From contig WWBZ02000001.1 of NCBI GenBank assembly GCA_011503125.2, forward strand, positions 3,162,001 through 3,226,000: a DNA stretch of 64,000 nt, read 5' to 3'. Positions 1 through 10,024 of the stretch are shown in pieces. Under the pieces are notes generated by a model. It worked only from the letters and a program-made list of their open reading frames with translations, was not told the origin of the DNA and did no database searches. Each line of letters starts with the position of its first letter. The first letter of the stretch is position 1. Both the position numbers and the translations under genes were made by a program. This stretch comes from Botryosphaeria dothidea. Taxonomy: Eukaryota; Ascomycota; Dothideomycetes; Botryosphaeriales; Botryosphaeriaceae.

Positions 1-1640
1 CTCTGGGAATCGGAACTAAACCCGCTGCCAGCACTACTTCATCCGGAAGGCGCGGTAAGACCAGGAACGGAGAAGGAGGTATATCTGCCGCATCCTCAAG
101 CAGTACCATTAGTCAAGATGCGCGAAGGCCGAGCCTAAGAGTCGACGATATCAGCGCCGCACTGCGAGCTTCCAGAGAAGGTGACCACCCGTTATCGCAC
201 AGCGTCACCGCCAGCCCAGAGTTAAGAGAACGCCCCCAGTTTTTCATAGGTCCAAACTCAAGGCCAGGTACTCCCGATTTGCTCAACGTTGATGACGTGG
301 ACGAGTCTCCAAGGGGAAAGAGCCGTGATCGCCATCACAGACTCAGCTTCGCTTCTCGCGCCGAGTCGACCATGTCCACCGCCGGTTCAATCAGGACCAT
401 CCGCCAATCTGACTTTGACTTCATCTCCAAACGTCGCGGTGCATCCCCCACGATGCCCCAAGGAGTCCCGAGCACCCCACTCACTTTGGATACTCCAGGA
501 GCATCAAATCTGAGTGGTATCTTTGGTGGTGGTCGTCGCATATTGCGCAACATGAGAAGTAAAGAGCGAGGCTCGGACGGCTTGAGAACACACAGCCGCA
601 ACCCCTCTATTGATCGTCTCGTCGCCGGAGATGACAATGCCCACGGAGAACCTAGCATTGCTCTTAGTGACGCTGTTGCTGCCGGTCACGTCGACCCGCC
701 GGCCCAACTCAAGGAATGCTCGACGGCAAGCAGCTCTGTAGCTAGCCCAGGATCCCCCGTTGCTCATTCTTTGACCGAGTCCGACATTCACCGCAGTGGC
801 GACGGAACACCATCGCGTCAATCTTCCATTTCATCTGCTTCATCTCACCGTCCTCCGAAACGTGGGGAAGAGGACATTCTCTATAGCTCGCCCGTATTCC
901 ACGATTACCTGAACGATATCAACTTTCAACGTGCCAGGGAAGAAAACCGTCGGCGACACATGTTGGAAGAGCGCCAAGTCTCAAGCCGTCCAACTTCGTC
1001 GGCAGGGAATCGTCCCTCAAGTGCACTCGGCCAAGCTCCATGCCCACCCAGCCCCGACGATGAGGCTTATTTTGAGCTCCGGAAGAAGACAGACGAGTCG
1101 AAACAGAATGACATAACGCCAAAGGGGTTCCCGCAGCCTCTGACCTCAAGCTCGTCAGAAGATCAATTCCATTCGGGAATGTCTCAATCGACGTCGAATC
1201 CCTCCATTCCCTCGGTTATCTCTGCAAACTCGTCTGTTATGCAGGACGATCTTATGCCATCGGAGCAGAAAATTCGCCCAATTGAGCTGACTGAAGCATC
1301 GAATCCCACAATTAGTGTCACCGAAGATCACGAGCATGATCACGAGGGGTACGATGGCGACCATGCTATTGAGAGCGACGACGAGGAAGAAGAAGACTCG
1401 GATGATTCCTCTGACGACGATTTCGTGGAGATGAACATTCGGCGGAAGCCTCCCCCCAAGCGGCCTTCCAGGAGCGAGAGCATCTCGTACGCGGAACTTT
1501 CTCGCGGAAAGGTTCTGGCTGGCTTGGGTGCTTCAGTCAGGAAATCATCGCGGAGCGGCAGCAATGGGACGGTCAAGAAGGTTCGCAGCCACAGCGATTC
1601 CGAAGGCGAAGCTCTCAAGCACGAAGTAGAAGAACTTTAA
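1..1640 (+). CDS. 3' end of a Ser-rich protein of unknown function (5' end outside window)
   Basis: The frame is open from the first bases of the window to a TAA at 1638-1640 and has no convincing start, so this is the C-terminal part (about 545 residues) of a longer protein. It is low-complexity: many Ser, Pro and Arg residues, several RxxS and SP sites typical of kinase targets, a short Gly/Arg segment (GGGRRILRN), an acidic block (DDEEEEDSDDSSDDDF) near the end, and a basic Ser-rich tail. I see no catalytic motif, membrane segment or signal peptide. The composition suggests a disordered regulatory tail of a multidomain protein. The family cannot be named from this part; the decisive domain, if any, lies upstream of the window. 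Confidence 0.8.
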   Translation, partial: LGIGTKPAASTTSSGRRGKTRNGEGGISAASSSSTISQDARRPSLRVDDISAALRASREGDHPLSHSVTASPELRERPQFFIGPNSRPGTPDLLNVDDVDESPRGKSRDRHHRLSFASRAESTMSTAGSIRTIRQSDFDFISKRRGASPTMPQGVPSTPLTLDTPGASNLSGIFGGGRRILRNMRSKERGSDGLRTHSRNPSIDRLVAGDDNAHGEPSIALSDAVAAGHVDPPAQLKECSTASSSVASPGSPVAHSLTESDIHRSGDGTPSRQSSISSASSHRPPKRGEEDILYSSPVFHDYLNDINFQRAREENRRRHMLEERQVSSRPTSSAGNRPSSALGQAPCPPSPDDEAYFELRKKTDESKQNDITPKGFPQPLTSSSSEDQFHSGMSQSTSNPSIPSVISANSSVMQDDLMPSEQKIRPIELTEASNPTISVTEDHEHDHEGYDGDHAIESDDEEEEDSDDSSDDDFVEMNIRRKPPPKRPSRSESISYAELSRGKVLAGLGASVRKSSRSGSNGTVKKVRSHSDSEGEALKHEVEEL

Positions 1641-3456
1641 TCTTGACTCCCTCCCTCTTGCCTCCCAAACGACCACGACGGCGGCCTTTCGCGACTTGCA
1701 TGAACAAGCAATAGCGCCGCCATTAATTTTATTCCTTCGGAACATGAGCAAGGCAGTGTATTTCGGACCGACCCGAGAAGTCGCGCCGAGGCTTGCCTCA
1801 TTTACGACAAACACACGACACGGCTAGCATGGGATGGTTTTCCTCTACATCGTCTCGAGTTTACAAATTTCAAAGCGAAGGCGTACAGGAGTGTGGAGAA
1901 CATCGGGGGCTTACACAACTTGGAAGGTCGGTCGGTTTCAAGTAGGGAGTGTTTGTTTGGTAGGGGCGGCGTACATATCAGTTCATCTTGCAGGTTTGGC
2001 AACTGGTTTCTTGTAAATTTTCTTGCACATTCGAGAGAGGTTTGCGGTTCTTGCTTTGGAACTCGGCGCGACAACGACATAGACTCCTCTCCGCTTCCCA
2101 TTCATTCATCTGGCAAAGGACGCTAAGCTTTCCGGCGGGCTCCGAGGGGTGGTGCTGTCTTTGCTGCGCGCGGAAAAAAAGGGCGCCTGTTCTCCGCGAC
2201 GGAAACAGTTGATTGCTTCTCTTGTATGATAACGAACAGCTAGACTTTGCGTTGCGAGCTCTTTCTTTCGCAGTGGATCATGTTTCTGGTTTTGTGAGGA
2301 TTGAGGCTAAAGCGGGAATGCCGTGGCGGACACGATCGTTTCGGGAGTGAACGGGTGATTTCAGGGAAGGGAGGCGCTGTATGTAATATAGGCTGAGACG
2401 AGAATGACAGGAAGCGGTGCTTGGCCGTTACGCTCAGAGACGGGATGAAAGTCTTGGGAAGTCTTGGGCCACCTATAATGGCGAGCCATAGGGTGGTATA
2501 GCAGCACAGCGGTACCAAGCAAACGGGCTAAGCATCGTGATGTGCTCGCTTGCGATGTAACGACGCAATTTGCGCGTCTTATCTGGGGCTCTCCACATGC
2601 AGCTCTCTCGTGTCCGGGCGGGCTCGGTGTCTGATGGGCCCGGCAGCGCACATTTATCCGTCCAGGCTGGGCTCTTAGGCAGGACAGCACGGCTACGGGT
2701 TCTGGATGCCGATGGCTGCTGGGCCGGTGCTGGCCTGGGGCAGCGATTGCCGGCGCGGGGATTGGACGGCTTCGCAGAGAGAGCGTCGCCGCGATGGCCC
2801 CATTCCTGGGCGCGCACGTGCTGTGGGCTTTTGCGGAGTGCGGGGCGGGGCGCCCATTGGCGGAGAAATATCAGGCTGAACGGATCGGCGGGCGCTGGAC
2901 GGGGTTCGTGGATGAAAGCAACCCCGACAGGATCTTCAACCGTAGCATGGCGCTGTTGGCAAGCGGCCCTGGAGCCAGTCCGCCCGTTGATTGCGCGCGC
3001 CCCTTCTCTCGTGGTCGGCAATATTCACCGCAGGAGCACACAATCGCAGCGCCCGGAAGGCTCGATCGCCCTCTGCTTTGCGCCGCTCGCCGCCTCGCCG
3101 CCGCTGCGCTGCCCAGCATCCCTGCCCGCCCGCTCTATATGGCCATGTAACAGGCCGCACACCTATCGCCGAATTCCCCGTCAGGCCAGACATTCAAGAA
3201 CATACCCAGCTCCACGGCCGCGCTACCTCGCTTGCCCCGAATCTGCATATGGAGATGCGTTTCGCGCAACAGCCTGATCCGCAACGCCGCATCGTCGCCG
3301 AACTCCAGCTGCGCATCAACGGCTTTAACGTGTATTCCTGAAGCCCACCTACCCCCCCCCCCCCCCGGCTCCAGGCCGCCCTTTAACCTCTGCCCCCTCC
3401 CTTCGCTGCCGCCGCCCACGCCAGGTCGAATGCGCGTCGACGCCGGCCTGCCAGCC
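1641..3456. other. intergenic region between unknown gene and qutR-like gene
   Basis: The first part holds the 3' UTR of the upstream gene. From about 2550 the sequence becomes very GC-rich, which creates long overlapping open frames on both strands (up to about 235 codons) with no recognisable protein and no consistent direction. A run of 15 C lies at 3352-3366, just upstream of the next gene. I see no supported gene. Confidence 0.55.
3352..3366 (+). repeat. poly-C tract (15 C) upstream of the qutR-like gene
   Basis: An uninterrupted run of 15 C residues lies about 90 nt upstream of the chosen ATG, in or near the 5' leader. Such runs vary in length through slippage. Its effect on expression, if any, is unknown. 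Confidence 0.9.
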
Positions 3457-5472
3457 ATGGCTACCGGAGCCCACACCGACCAAGTCCTCGACACCACCAC
3501 CAAGAACCTCAGCGTCGTCCACATCGAGTCGCTCCTGGACACACAGAAGCCCTCGCTGGCGGTGCTGTACGGGCCGGGCGAGGAGGGCATTGTCGAGCTG
3601 GTAGCGAGCGTGCTGGGCCAGGCATACTCCCTGGCCGCGTCGCCGAGGGAAGCAGAGATCCTAAAGCCTGCCACTGTCGCAGGCCTCCTGAACACGCACA
3701 ACCGCGACGCTCTGGCGCATCGCGGGCGCGGACGTCTCCTCATAAATACGCACTGCGTCGAGGGCAACTCGACCCCCGACGAGCGCCTCTCCGAAGCATG
3801 CGACTACGAGTACCTATACACCCACTCTCCGTACCTCCGCCGGGACGTCACCCGCTACTTAGCTTTCATCCTCGGGCAGATCGCGCCCCACAATGACCTG
3901 GCCAAGAAAACCAGGACTACCCTCATCTCGACTACCTTCCCCGACGTTCATGCGGCGCTCCCGAATCTCGACATACTTTCAGTTGGCGCAGATGCCGTCG
4001 AGCTGCGCGTGGATCTGCTCAAGGAATCTCTCGCCAATGGTACCTTCAGCGCGGTACCGAGCCTCAAGTACGTTGGCCAGCAGCTTATGGTGCTGCGCCA
4101 GCGAACCGAGCTCCCCATTATCTTCACGACACGATGCACAAACGAGAACGGCAGATTTCCCATGGACGACCCCACACTCTTCTACAAATACCTTTATCGT
4201 GCGATCCAGTGGGGCTGCGAGTACATCGACGTCGAGCTATGGTTACCGGAAGAGATCAGGCGAGAGTTGGCCCATAAAAAGGGCACAAGTAAAATAATAT
4301 CCGCCTTTCACGATTTTACAGGCACATTCAAGTGGACCTCACCGGAGGCCAAGGAGCTGTTCAAAAGGGGGGCTGTCTACGGTGACGTCGTCAAGATGAT
4401 TGCGCTGGTAAATCAGATGCAGGACAATTACGAGCTCGAGTATTTCCGCTCCACCATACAGGCCGAGTTCTCCCCGCACCCGCCCTTCTCCGGATTAAAC
4501 ATGGGGCCCACCGGACAGTTATCGCGCACACTGAACAAAGTGTTCACCCCTATCACACATCCTCTGCTGCCGATGATTGCGGCGCCGGGCCAGCTAAGCG
4601 CAGCGGAAATCAACACGGCATTGCATAGCATGGGCCAAATGCCCAAGTTGGACATTTACGGGGTCGGCAGCTTCAAACTTGCGACACAGGCAATGTTCTT
4701 CGAGAAATGCTTCAATGAGCTCAGCTTGCCTCATCAATTCCTGTTTGTCGACAAAGTGGCCAGGGGTGCGGTGGAGACGATTGTGAGACGAGCGACATTT
4801 GGTGGTGCCTTCATCAACCCGCCGCTCGCGCCACCGACCCCGTATTTAACGGTGCTGTCGGATGCAGCCAAGGCAACTCGACTCGTCGACACGATCCTGG
4901 TGCGGAATGAGGGCGGCACTCCCGTCCTTGTCGGTGAGAATGCGACGTGGAAGGGCATCCGTGCGACGCTCACGCGAGATTTCGTGCCGTCGGCTTACAG
5001 CGACCGTGCCGCCTTGGTGCTGGCCAGTGCGGAATCGGACGCAGCAGCGGCCATCTTCGCACTCAAGAGCCTGGGAATCGGGCCCATCTACACAATAGGA
5101 TTCCACTTCCGCAGCCAGGGCCCGCTGGCGGCAGAAGTCGAACCGTTCCGATCCGTCGAGGACGTGAAGAAGTTGGAGCAGCCGTTCGTCATCATCAACG
5201 CGCTGCCGGCGGAGAAGTCGGCGCTGGTGGGACCGTTGCTGAAGCACTACAGCAGCAATGGAACGAACAGGCCGACGAACAAGGTCTTCCTGGACCTGGC
5301 CAACGGGCCGCGAAAGGTCGACCCAATGGCGATTGCAGCGTCGTCGGGGTGGACAGCATACGGTGTGGCAGACGTCAATGCATGGACGACGGTGGAAACG
5401 ATGCGGCTGCTCGTGGGGCAGAACGTGCCGTATGATTTCGTTCGGCTGGCGTCAGGACGGAGCCTGTACTGA
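3457..5472 (+). CDS. qutR-like: quinate-repressor-like protein (QutR / qa-1S family, AROM-derived)
   Basis: This 671-residue protein is colinear with the C-terminal half of the pentafunctional AROM protein, as in QutR/qa-1S repressors of quinate use. Residues 1-165 are a very divergent shikimate-kinase-like part with GPGEEG in place of a P-loop. Residues about 165-420 are a type I dehydroquinase domain that keeps the family's key positions: ELR near 180, TTR, DVEL, the His of AFHDF near 285, the Schiff-base Lys of VVKM near 312, SR, and APGQ. The rest is shikimate-dehydrogenase-like but lacks catalytic residues: NPPLAP replaces the Lys motif, GENATW replaces GDNTDW, and the nucleotide-binding glycines are gone. 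The start at 3457 (gccATGG) was chosen over 3430 because its context is better. It is shorter than the roughly 920-residue QutR proteins. A regulatory pseudoenzyme is the likeliest role. Confidence 0.85.
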   Translation: MATGAHTDQVLDTTTKNLSVVHIESLLDTQKPSLAVLYGPGEEGIVELVASVLGQAYSLAASPREAEILKPATVAGLLNTHNRDALAHRGRGRLLINTHCVEGNSTPDERLSEACDYEYLYTHSPYLRRDVTRYLAFILGQIAPHNDLAKKTRTTLISTTFPDVHAALPNLDILSVGADAVELRVDLLKESLANGTFSAVPSLKYVGQQLMVLRQRTELPIIFTTRCTNENGRFPMDDPTLFYKYLYRAIQWGCEYIDVELWLPEEIRRELAHKKGTSKIISAFHDFTGTFKWTSPEAKELFKRGAVYGDVVKMIALVNQMQDNYELEYFRSTIQAEFSPHPPFSGLNMGPTGQLSRTLNKVFTPITHPLLPMIAAPGQLSAAEINTALHSMGQMPKLDIYGVGSFKLATQAMFFEKCFNELSLPHQFLFVDKVARGAVETIVRRATFGGAFINPPLAPPTPYLTVLSDAAKATRLVDTILVRNEGGTPVLVGENATWKGIRATLTRDFVPSAYSDRAALVLASAESDAAAAIFALKSLGIGPIYTIGFHFRSQGPLAAEVEPFRSVEDVKKLEQPFVIINALPAEKSALVGPLLKHYSSNGTNRPTNKVFLDLANGPRKVDPMAIAASSGWTAYGVADVNAWTTVETMRLLVGQNVPYDFVRLASGRSLY

Positions 5473-6795
5473 CGAGATGATTTGTTTGTTGGTTTCCCTT
5501 CGGCAGCTGCGGTACATAGGCGCTGACCGGGGTACGGCGGGTGCTGGGGTTTCTGGAGCGCTTGGGCAGTCCCTGCTAATTCAATAGACGCCGGTTGCCG
5601 CAATCGCTGTAGCTTAAGTCTTATAGATGAAGCCCTGTCGTCACACAGCTACTACATATTGCGCCCCCCTGGGCTCCATTTTCCAGAAGATTAGCTTGCC
5701 TCTGCGCCCTGCAATTGCGGCAGCGGGTGGCAAGTCAAGCATCTGAGGCGATTAATATGGGCAAATTGGCACGGTGCCAGGGCCGCTGACACGCAGCTTG
5801 TGCGCCCGTGGCTTTCCCCGGATTTTGCAGCGCTCGCATCGGGCGCCTTGCCGCATGCGGAGCGTGCTTCATCAATGCAAAGAGCGCCGGCAGGGCAAGG
5901 AGCGCCGGTACTTAATTTCGCCCGCTCTGTGGGCGGCACAAGGCACTCTCGCGCAGTACCAGCGGCGCGGGCAGCACGTTCTGGGTGCAGCACCACGCTG
6001 GGGGCGGGACCTGCCTTCATCAGGCTGGCTGCCAGGCACTCTCGTTTGCCTATCTCGTCTCGGTGCGGCGCTTCTGCTCCTTCTCGAAGCACGCACGCAC
6101 GCGCGCACGCACACACGGCAGCCCACCGGGCGCGCGCGGGCAAGGCTCGTCTGGCCGCAGCTGCAGGCGTCTTCGGCCGTTGCAGCAGCGGTTCGCCGAT
6201 GCAGTGCTGTCAGATCGTCATGTGGCCGTCGCCAACCCCAGGGCGCTACGCCGGTTGAGGCAATCGTGCTCCGGGGGCGGGCAGGGACGAGGCTTGGGGT
6301 TGCTCTCGCGCGGCGGGCGTGGGTGGGGAAAAAGGAACCTGCGCAGCGCCGTCTCGCGCTCAGCGTCCCGTTTAATATCATCCCGAATCCTGAGTCGCGC
6401 AGTGCAGGCTTGAGTTTCCTGCTCTATTATTGTTAGCGGGAGAGACGAGAGGCCCGGCCGAGTCGAGTCGAGTCGAGTGCGCGCCCTAAGCCTACCCTCG
6501 TGTAGGGTGGTCTGCTGCTTCTGGCCCTCCCTGACCCTTCTCTTTTCAACTGCTCCTCTTCACATCAGCCTGCGCCCCTCCGCCGCCGCCCCTCCTCCGA
6601 GCTGGACATTGCCATGTCTGCTGCTCCCTTCGTGTGTCCGCCGAGCGCCCCAGCAGTAGCAGCAGCCGCCGCCGCCGCAGAAGCAGCAGCAGCATCCTCA
6701 GCAACAGGCCCGCCGCCGCTCCCCTCGCCGTCCAGCATCGCCGCCCGCGTCGCCAACCCCGCATCTGCGCGGTATTTGTCGTTGCTTCTGTAAAC
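5473..6795. other. intergenic: 3' UTR and promoter/leader of the Zn2Cys6 gene
   Basis: GC-rich sequence without a credible gene. It contains a CA/CG dinucleotide-rich patch near 6088-6120, a CGAGT pentamer repeated four times (6459-6478), and CT-rich and CAG/CCG-rich sequence (6520-6720) typical of fungal 5' leaders. Open frames on both strands are GC artefacts. Confidence 0.55.
6459..6478 (+). repeat. (CGAGT)4 microsatellite
   Basis: Four perfect tandem copies of a CGAGT pentamer about 320 nt upstream of the Zn2Cys6 gene start. Confidence 0.9.
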
Positions 6796-9700
6796 ATGTC
6801 GCGGCCTCAGGTCGGCATCGACCGTCTGCCGCAGCGCCGGCTCAGCAACGAGCCGAGGGAAGCTATGAACTGCAAGAGCTGCCGCAAACGCAAGGTACCG
6901 CCGCATTGAAACATCCCCGCTATCCGCTGTGAACGTGGAGCGCTCACGCCACTGTCTTCCGAAGATCAAGTGCAACCGCCTGCGTCCGACGTGCGAAGCC
7001 TGTCAGGTCTTCGCGTGTCCGTGTATCTACGGTTTGTCCATCCGCGCCGGGGGCTTGGCGGCCCCTCCCCCATAGTGATCGTCCTATTGCATCTTGTCCA
7101 GGACATTAACGCTGATCACCTATAACCTCCATTGTAGACGCCGTCCCCAAAAAGCGCGGTCCCAAGACCGACGCCATTGGTGAGCATCGCTGGTTTCCTG
7201 AAAGGGAATCTTGCTCAAGCTAAACTAACAAACGCCAACAGAGGCTCTCCTCAAGCGTGTTGATAGCCTCGAGAAACGCCTTCACGAGGAGAACAAGGAC
7301 AAGCAGCTGAACGAGAAGAAAGAAGAGCAACATATCGAGGACTTCAATGCGCCAACGCAACAACCTTCGAAACCCGCACCGCCCCCACCGCCGATCGCGC
7401 AGAAACCATCAATAGGCGTTAATCCGAATGGCAACACCTCGACATCTTCCATTTCTCCCACTGACGTCAGGTATGCCGGCCAGCCTCCAATTCCAACCTC
7501 CTCAAGCGACCTGAGCTGATGATGGTGTGCAGTCAGCCCGCTCCGTCCCAACGCCCGGACATCCTTCTGGACACGTACTTTACGAGAATTCACGGCAAGC
7601 CGTATTACATTCTGGACGAACTCACCACACGACAAAGGCTGCAACATCACCAACTCCCAAATCACCTGGCACACGCCATCTATGCTGTGAGCGCGCGGTA
7701 AGCCTCGGAACGCCCGCCCTGAATCTCCCACAGCCGATGGTTCACGCGTCCGGGAATGACTGAATGCTTCATCAACCGTGCTCTTTTCGACCAAAAATTA
7801 TGTCTGGGCAAGGATGTGGGCTTTCTGCATCCGGTTCTCCATTCTTTTCCCAAGCACATGGGTGATCGAGCGTGAAGAATTCGTATTCCTACCCCGGCAT
7901 TCACGCAACGTAACCATCGGCTGCAGGGCCAACAGGGGTTATCTTCCTCTTTTGCTAACGCGCGCAGATATTCGTCCCACCCTGCTGGCTACAATGCTGC
8001 AGTTCGCGCCAGTGAAGATTACGCGGCCCGGTCGCGTGCCGAGGTCGATACGGATGAGCCGTCCATCGAAGCCCTACAGACGCTTCTTCTTCTGGCCATG
8101 GCCAGCTATCAGTCTGGCCGGGGAAAGAAGGCGTACATGCTATTGAGTAAGCAGCCTGCAACTGGATCGGTCACCCGACGCTGACCATGCTCTAGCAACT
8201 GCCATCAGCATGGCTTTTGCGCTTGAATTGCATCGCGAACTACCCTTGACGATGAACATTCCACCCTCAGAACGCGAAGGCCGAAGACGCCTCTTCTGGG
8301 CATGCTATTTAATGGACCGATTTTCCGCCTGTGGATCCAAGCGGCCCTCTCTGATTAATGACGAATCAGTGATGCTCCGTCTACCTTCTGCCGCGACAGG
8401 ACCGGGGTCTTTGATGCTCGAAGGTGACTACTTCCGGAACGGCTCTAATCTGCAGTATATGGCTGGACCCGGCAAACAAGGCCAAAGCAGCACGGTTATG
8501 CTCATCGGGATTGCTCGGATTCTTGGGATAACAAACAGGTATCTGGCTGCAGGTGGCGTCAAAGGAGATTCGCATTTTCCCTGGCATTCGCTCTCGAATC
8601 TCTCCAAGATTAGGCATGAACTGGACATGTGGGCCTCGGAAACTCAGGATACTTTCAGCTCACTGGAGAACCTCTTCGGCCACCGCGAAAGTATCATGCT
8701 CGTACTGAGCAAATTAGTGTATCACTTGATCCATTGTTTGATTTACCGTCCGTTCCTCCCCATGGACCTTGCGGAATTGTCGATAACGGGACAACACCAA
8801 TCGTGGCAGATCGAAGCAACAAACTTGTGTTTTCTCCACGCGAATGCGATTGCGGAACTGGTGGAAATTGGGAGAGCATCATCGATCATCGACTGGCCGG
8901 CATTCGTCGGTTATTGCGTTGGCACCGCCGGTACTATCCACGTCCATGGTGCCCACTACCGGGGCCGGGAAGGCGAAGTCTACTCCTCAAGCGCTGAGCT
9001 TCTTTCAAGAGAGATGCAACAGCTTGCGGAACTCCGCTTCATTTGGGCAGGTGTACAGCATCAGCGAGACACGCTTCAATGGATCTACGGCTGTCATTCG
9101 GAGCTCGTCAAGTCAATGGCCGGCAACGCAATGCGTTTCTCACCGACTTTAGATCTCGAGGACTTTTTCGATAGGTACCCTGGTCATGCGATCGATGGGG
9201 CACACGTCACGTTCCAGGATCTTTCTCACGACTCTATCCGTGAGAGGTACGTTTCACTTACCCGGCACTTGCATCTTATTCTGCTGACCTAAAACAGTGT
9301 GTCCCTGTATGCTGCTTCACCGCAAAACCCTTACTATGGCGCAAGTTCCTTCCCCCTCACAGCCCAGCCTCCCCTACTCCCTTCGCAACCCAACCAATCT
9401 CCGACGAGTCCGCTCGAACGGCGCCGGAAACGCCGGTGCACGGTAGCGTCCTCGGCATCCGGGCAATCAAACACCAATGCCGGCTCGAGTAACCCCAATA
9501 TCAAGTCGGAGGATGGAGGAAACAATGGTGGCTCAGCTTCTGTGCCAAACGACCAAAATGGCATTGGGAACAGCACCAATACTCAAAATGTTTCCAACAA
9601 CAACCAGCTCACTTCACCCGAAACTCAACATAATCAGGCTCCACACCAGCAGCAACATAACCAGAATCAACTCAACGTTGCGGTTAACTGTGGAAACATG

Positions 9701-10024
9701 TCGCATCTCCAACCTTTCCAACAGCAAGTTATTACGCCGTTTTCACCCAACTTCGCCTTCTCTGCCGCATTTACGCCCGACCCAACTGGGAACTCGGCGC
9801 CTCAGAATGGCAATGGCGATCATCAATACGACCCAATGTTTGGCATACCGACACCGTACGAGCAGCAGCGGACACCGGGCGCGGCAAGTGCTGCGGGTAG
9901 CAATCACACAGAGGCAAGCTCGGAGAAGGATCCGTTTTTGACGTTATTGGAGCAGTTGGCGGAGAATGAGCAGAGTAGAGGCGGGCCGAGTGAGTTGGAT
10001 TTCTTTCTAAGTGGGACGCAGTGA
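6796..10024 (+). CDS. Zn(II)2Cys6 transcription factor with fungal-specific TF domain, eight exons
   Basis: Exons 6796-6894, 6965-7031, 7138-7179, 7242-7470, 7533-7697, 7968-8146, 8196-9246 and 9298-10024 join in frame to 852 residues. The zinc cluster is split by intron 1: CKSCRKRK in exon 1, then a Cys pattern C-x2-C-x6-C-x6-C-x2-C-x6-C completed in exon 2. A basic linker (PKKRGPK) and a leucine-zipper-like helix ([13 protein letters not shown]) follow, as in dimeric Gal4-type DNA-binding proteins. Exons 5-7 carry the regulatory domain of the PF04082 type, with [14 protein letters not shown] and CGSKRPSL. The C-terminus is rich in Asn and Gln, a possible activation region. The 270-nt fifth intron is longer than the others and least certain. 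Target genes are unknown. It is a nuclear protein by family, and the tandem neighbour of the qutR-like gene. Confidence 0.88.

Noticed and set aside
2473..3277. Overlapping long open frames on both strands (182 and 235 codons) upstream of the qutR-like gene
   Set aside because: They lie in very GC-rich sequence, overlap each other in opposite directions, and give Arg/Ala/Pro-rich products with no recognisable domain.
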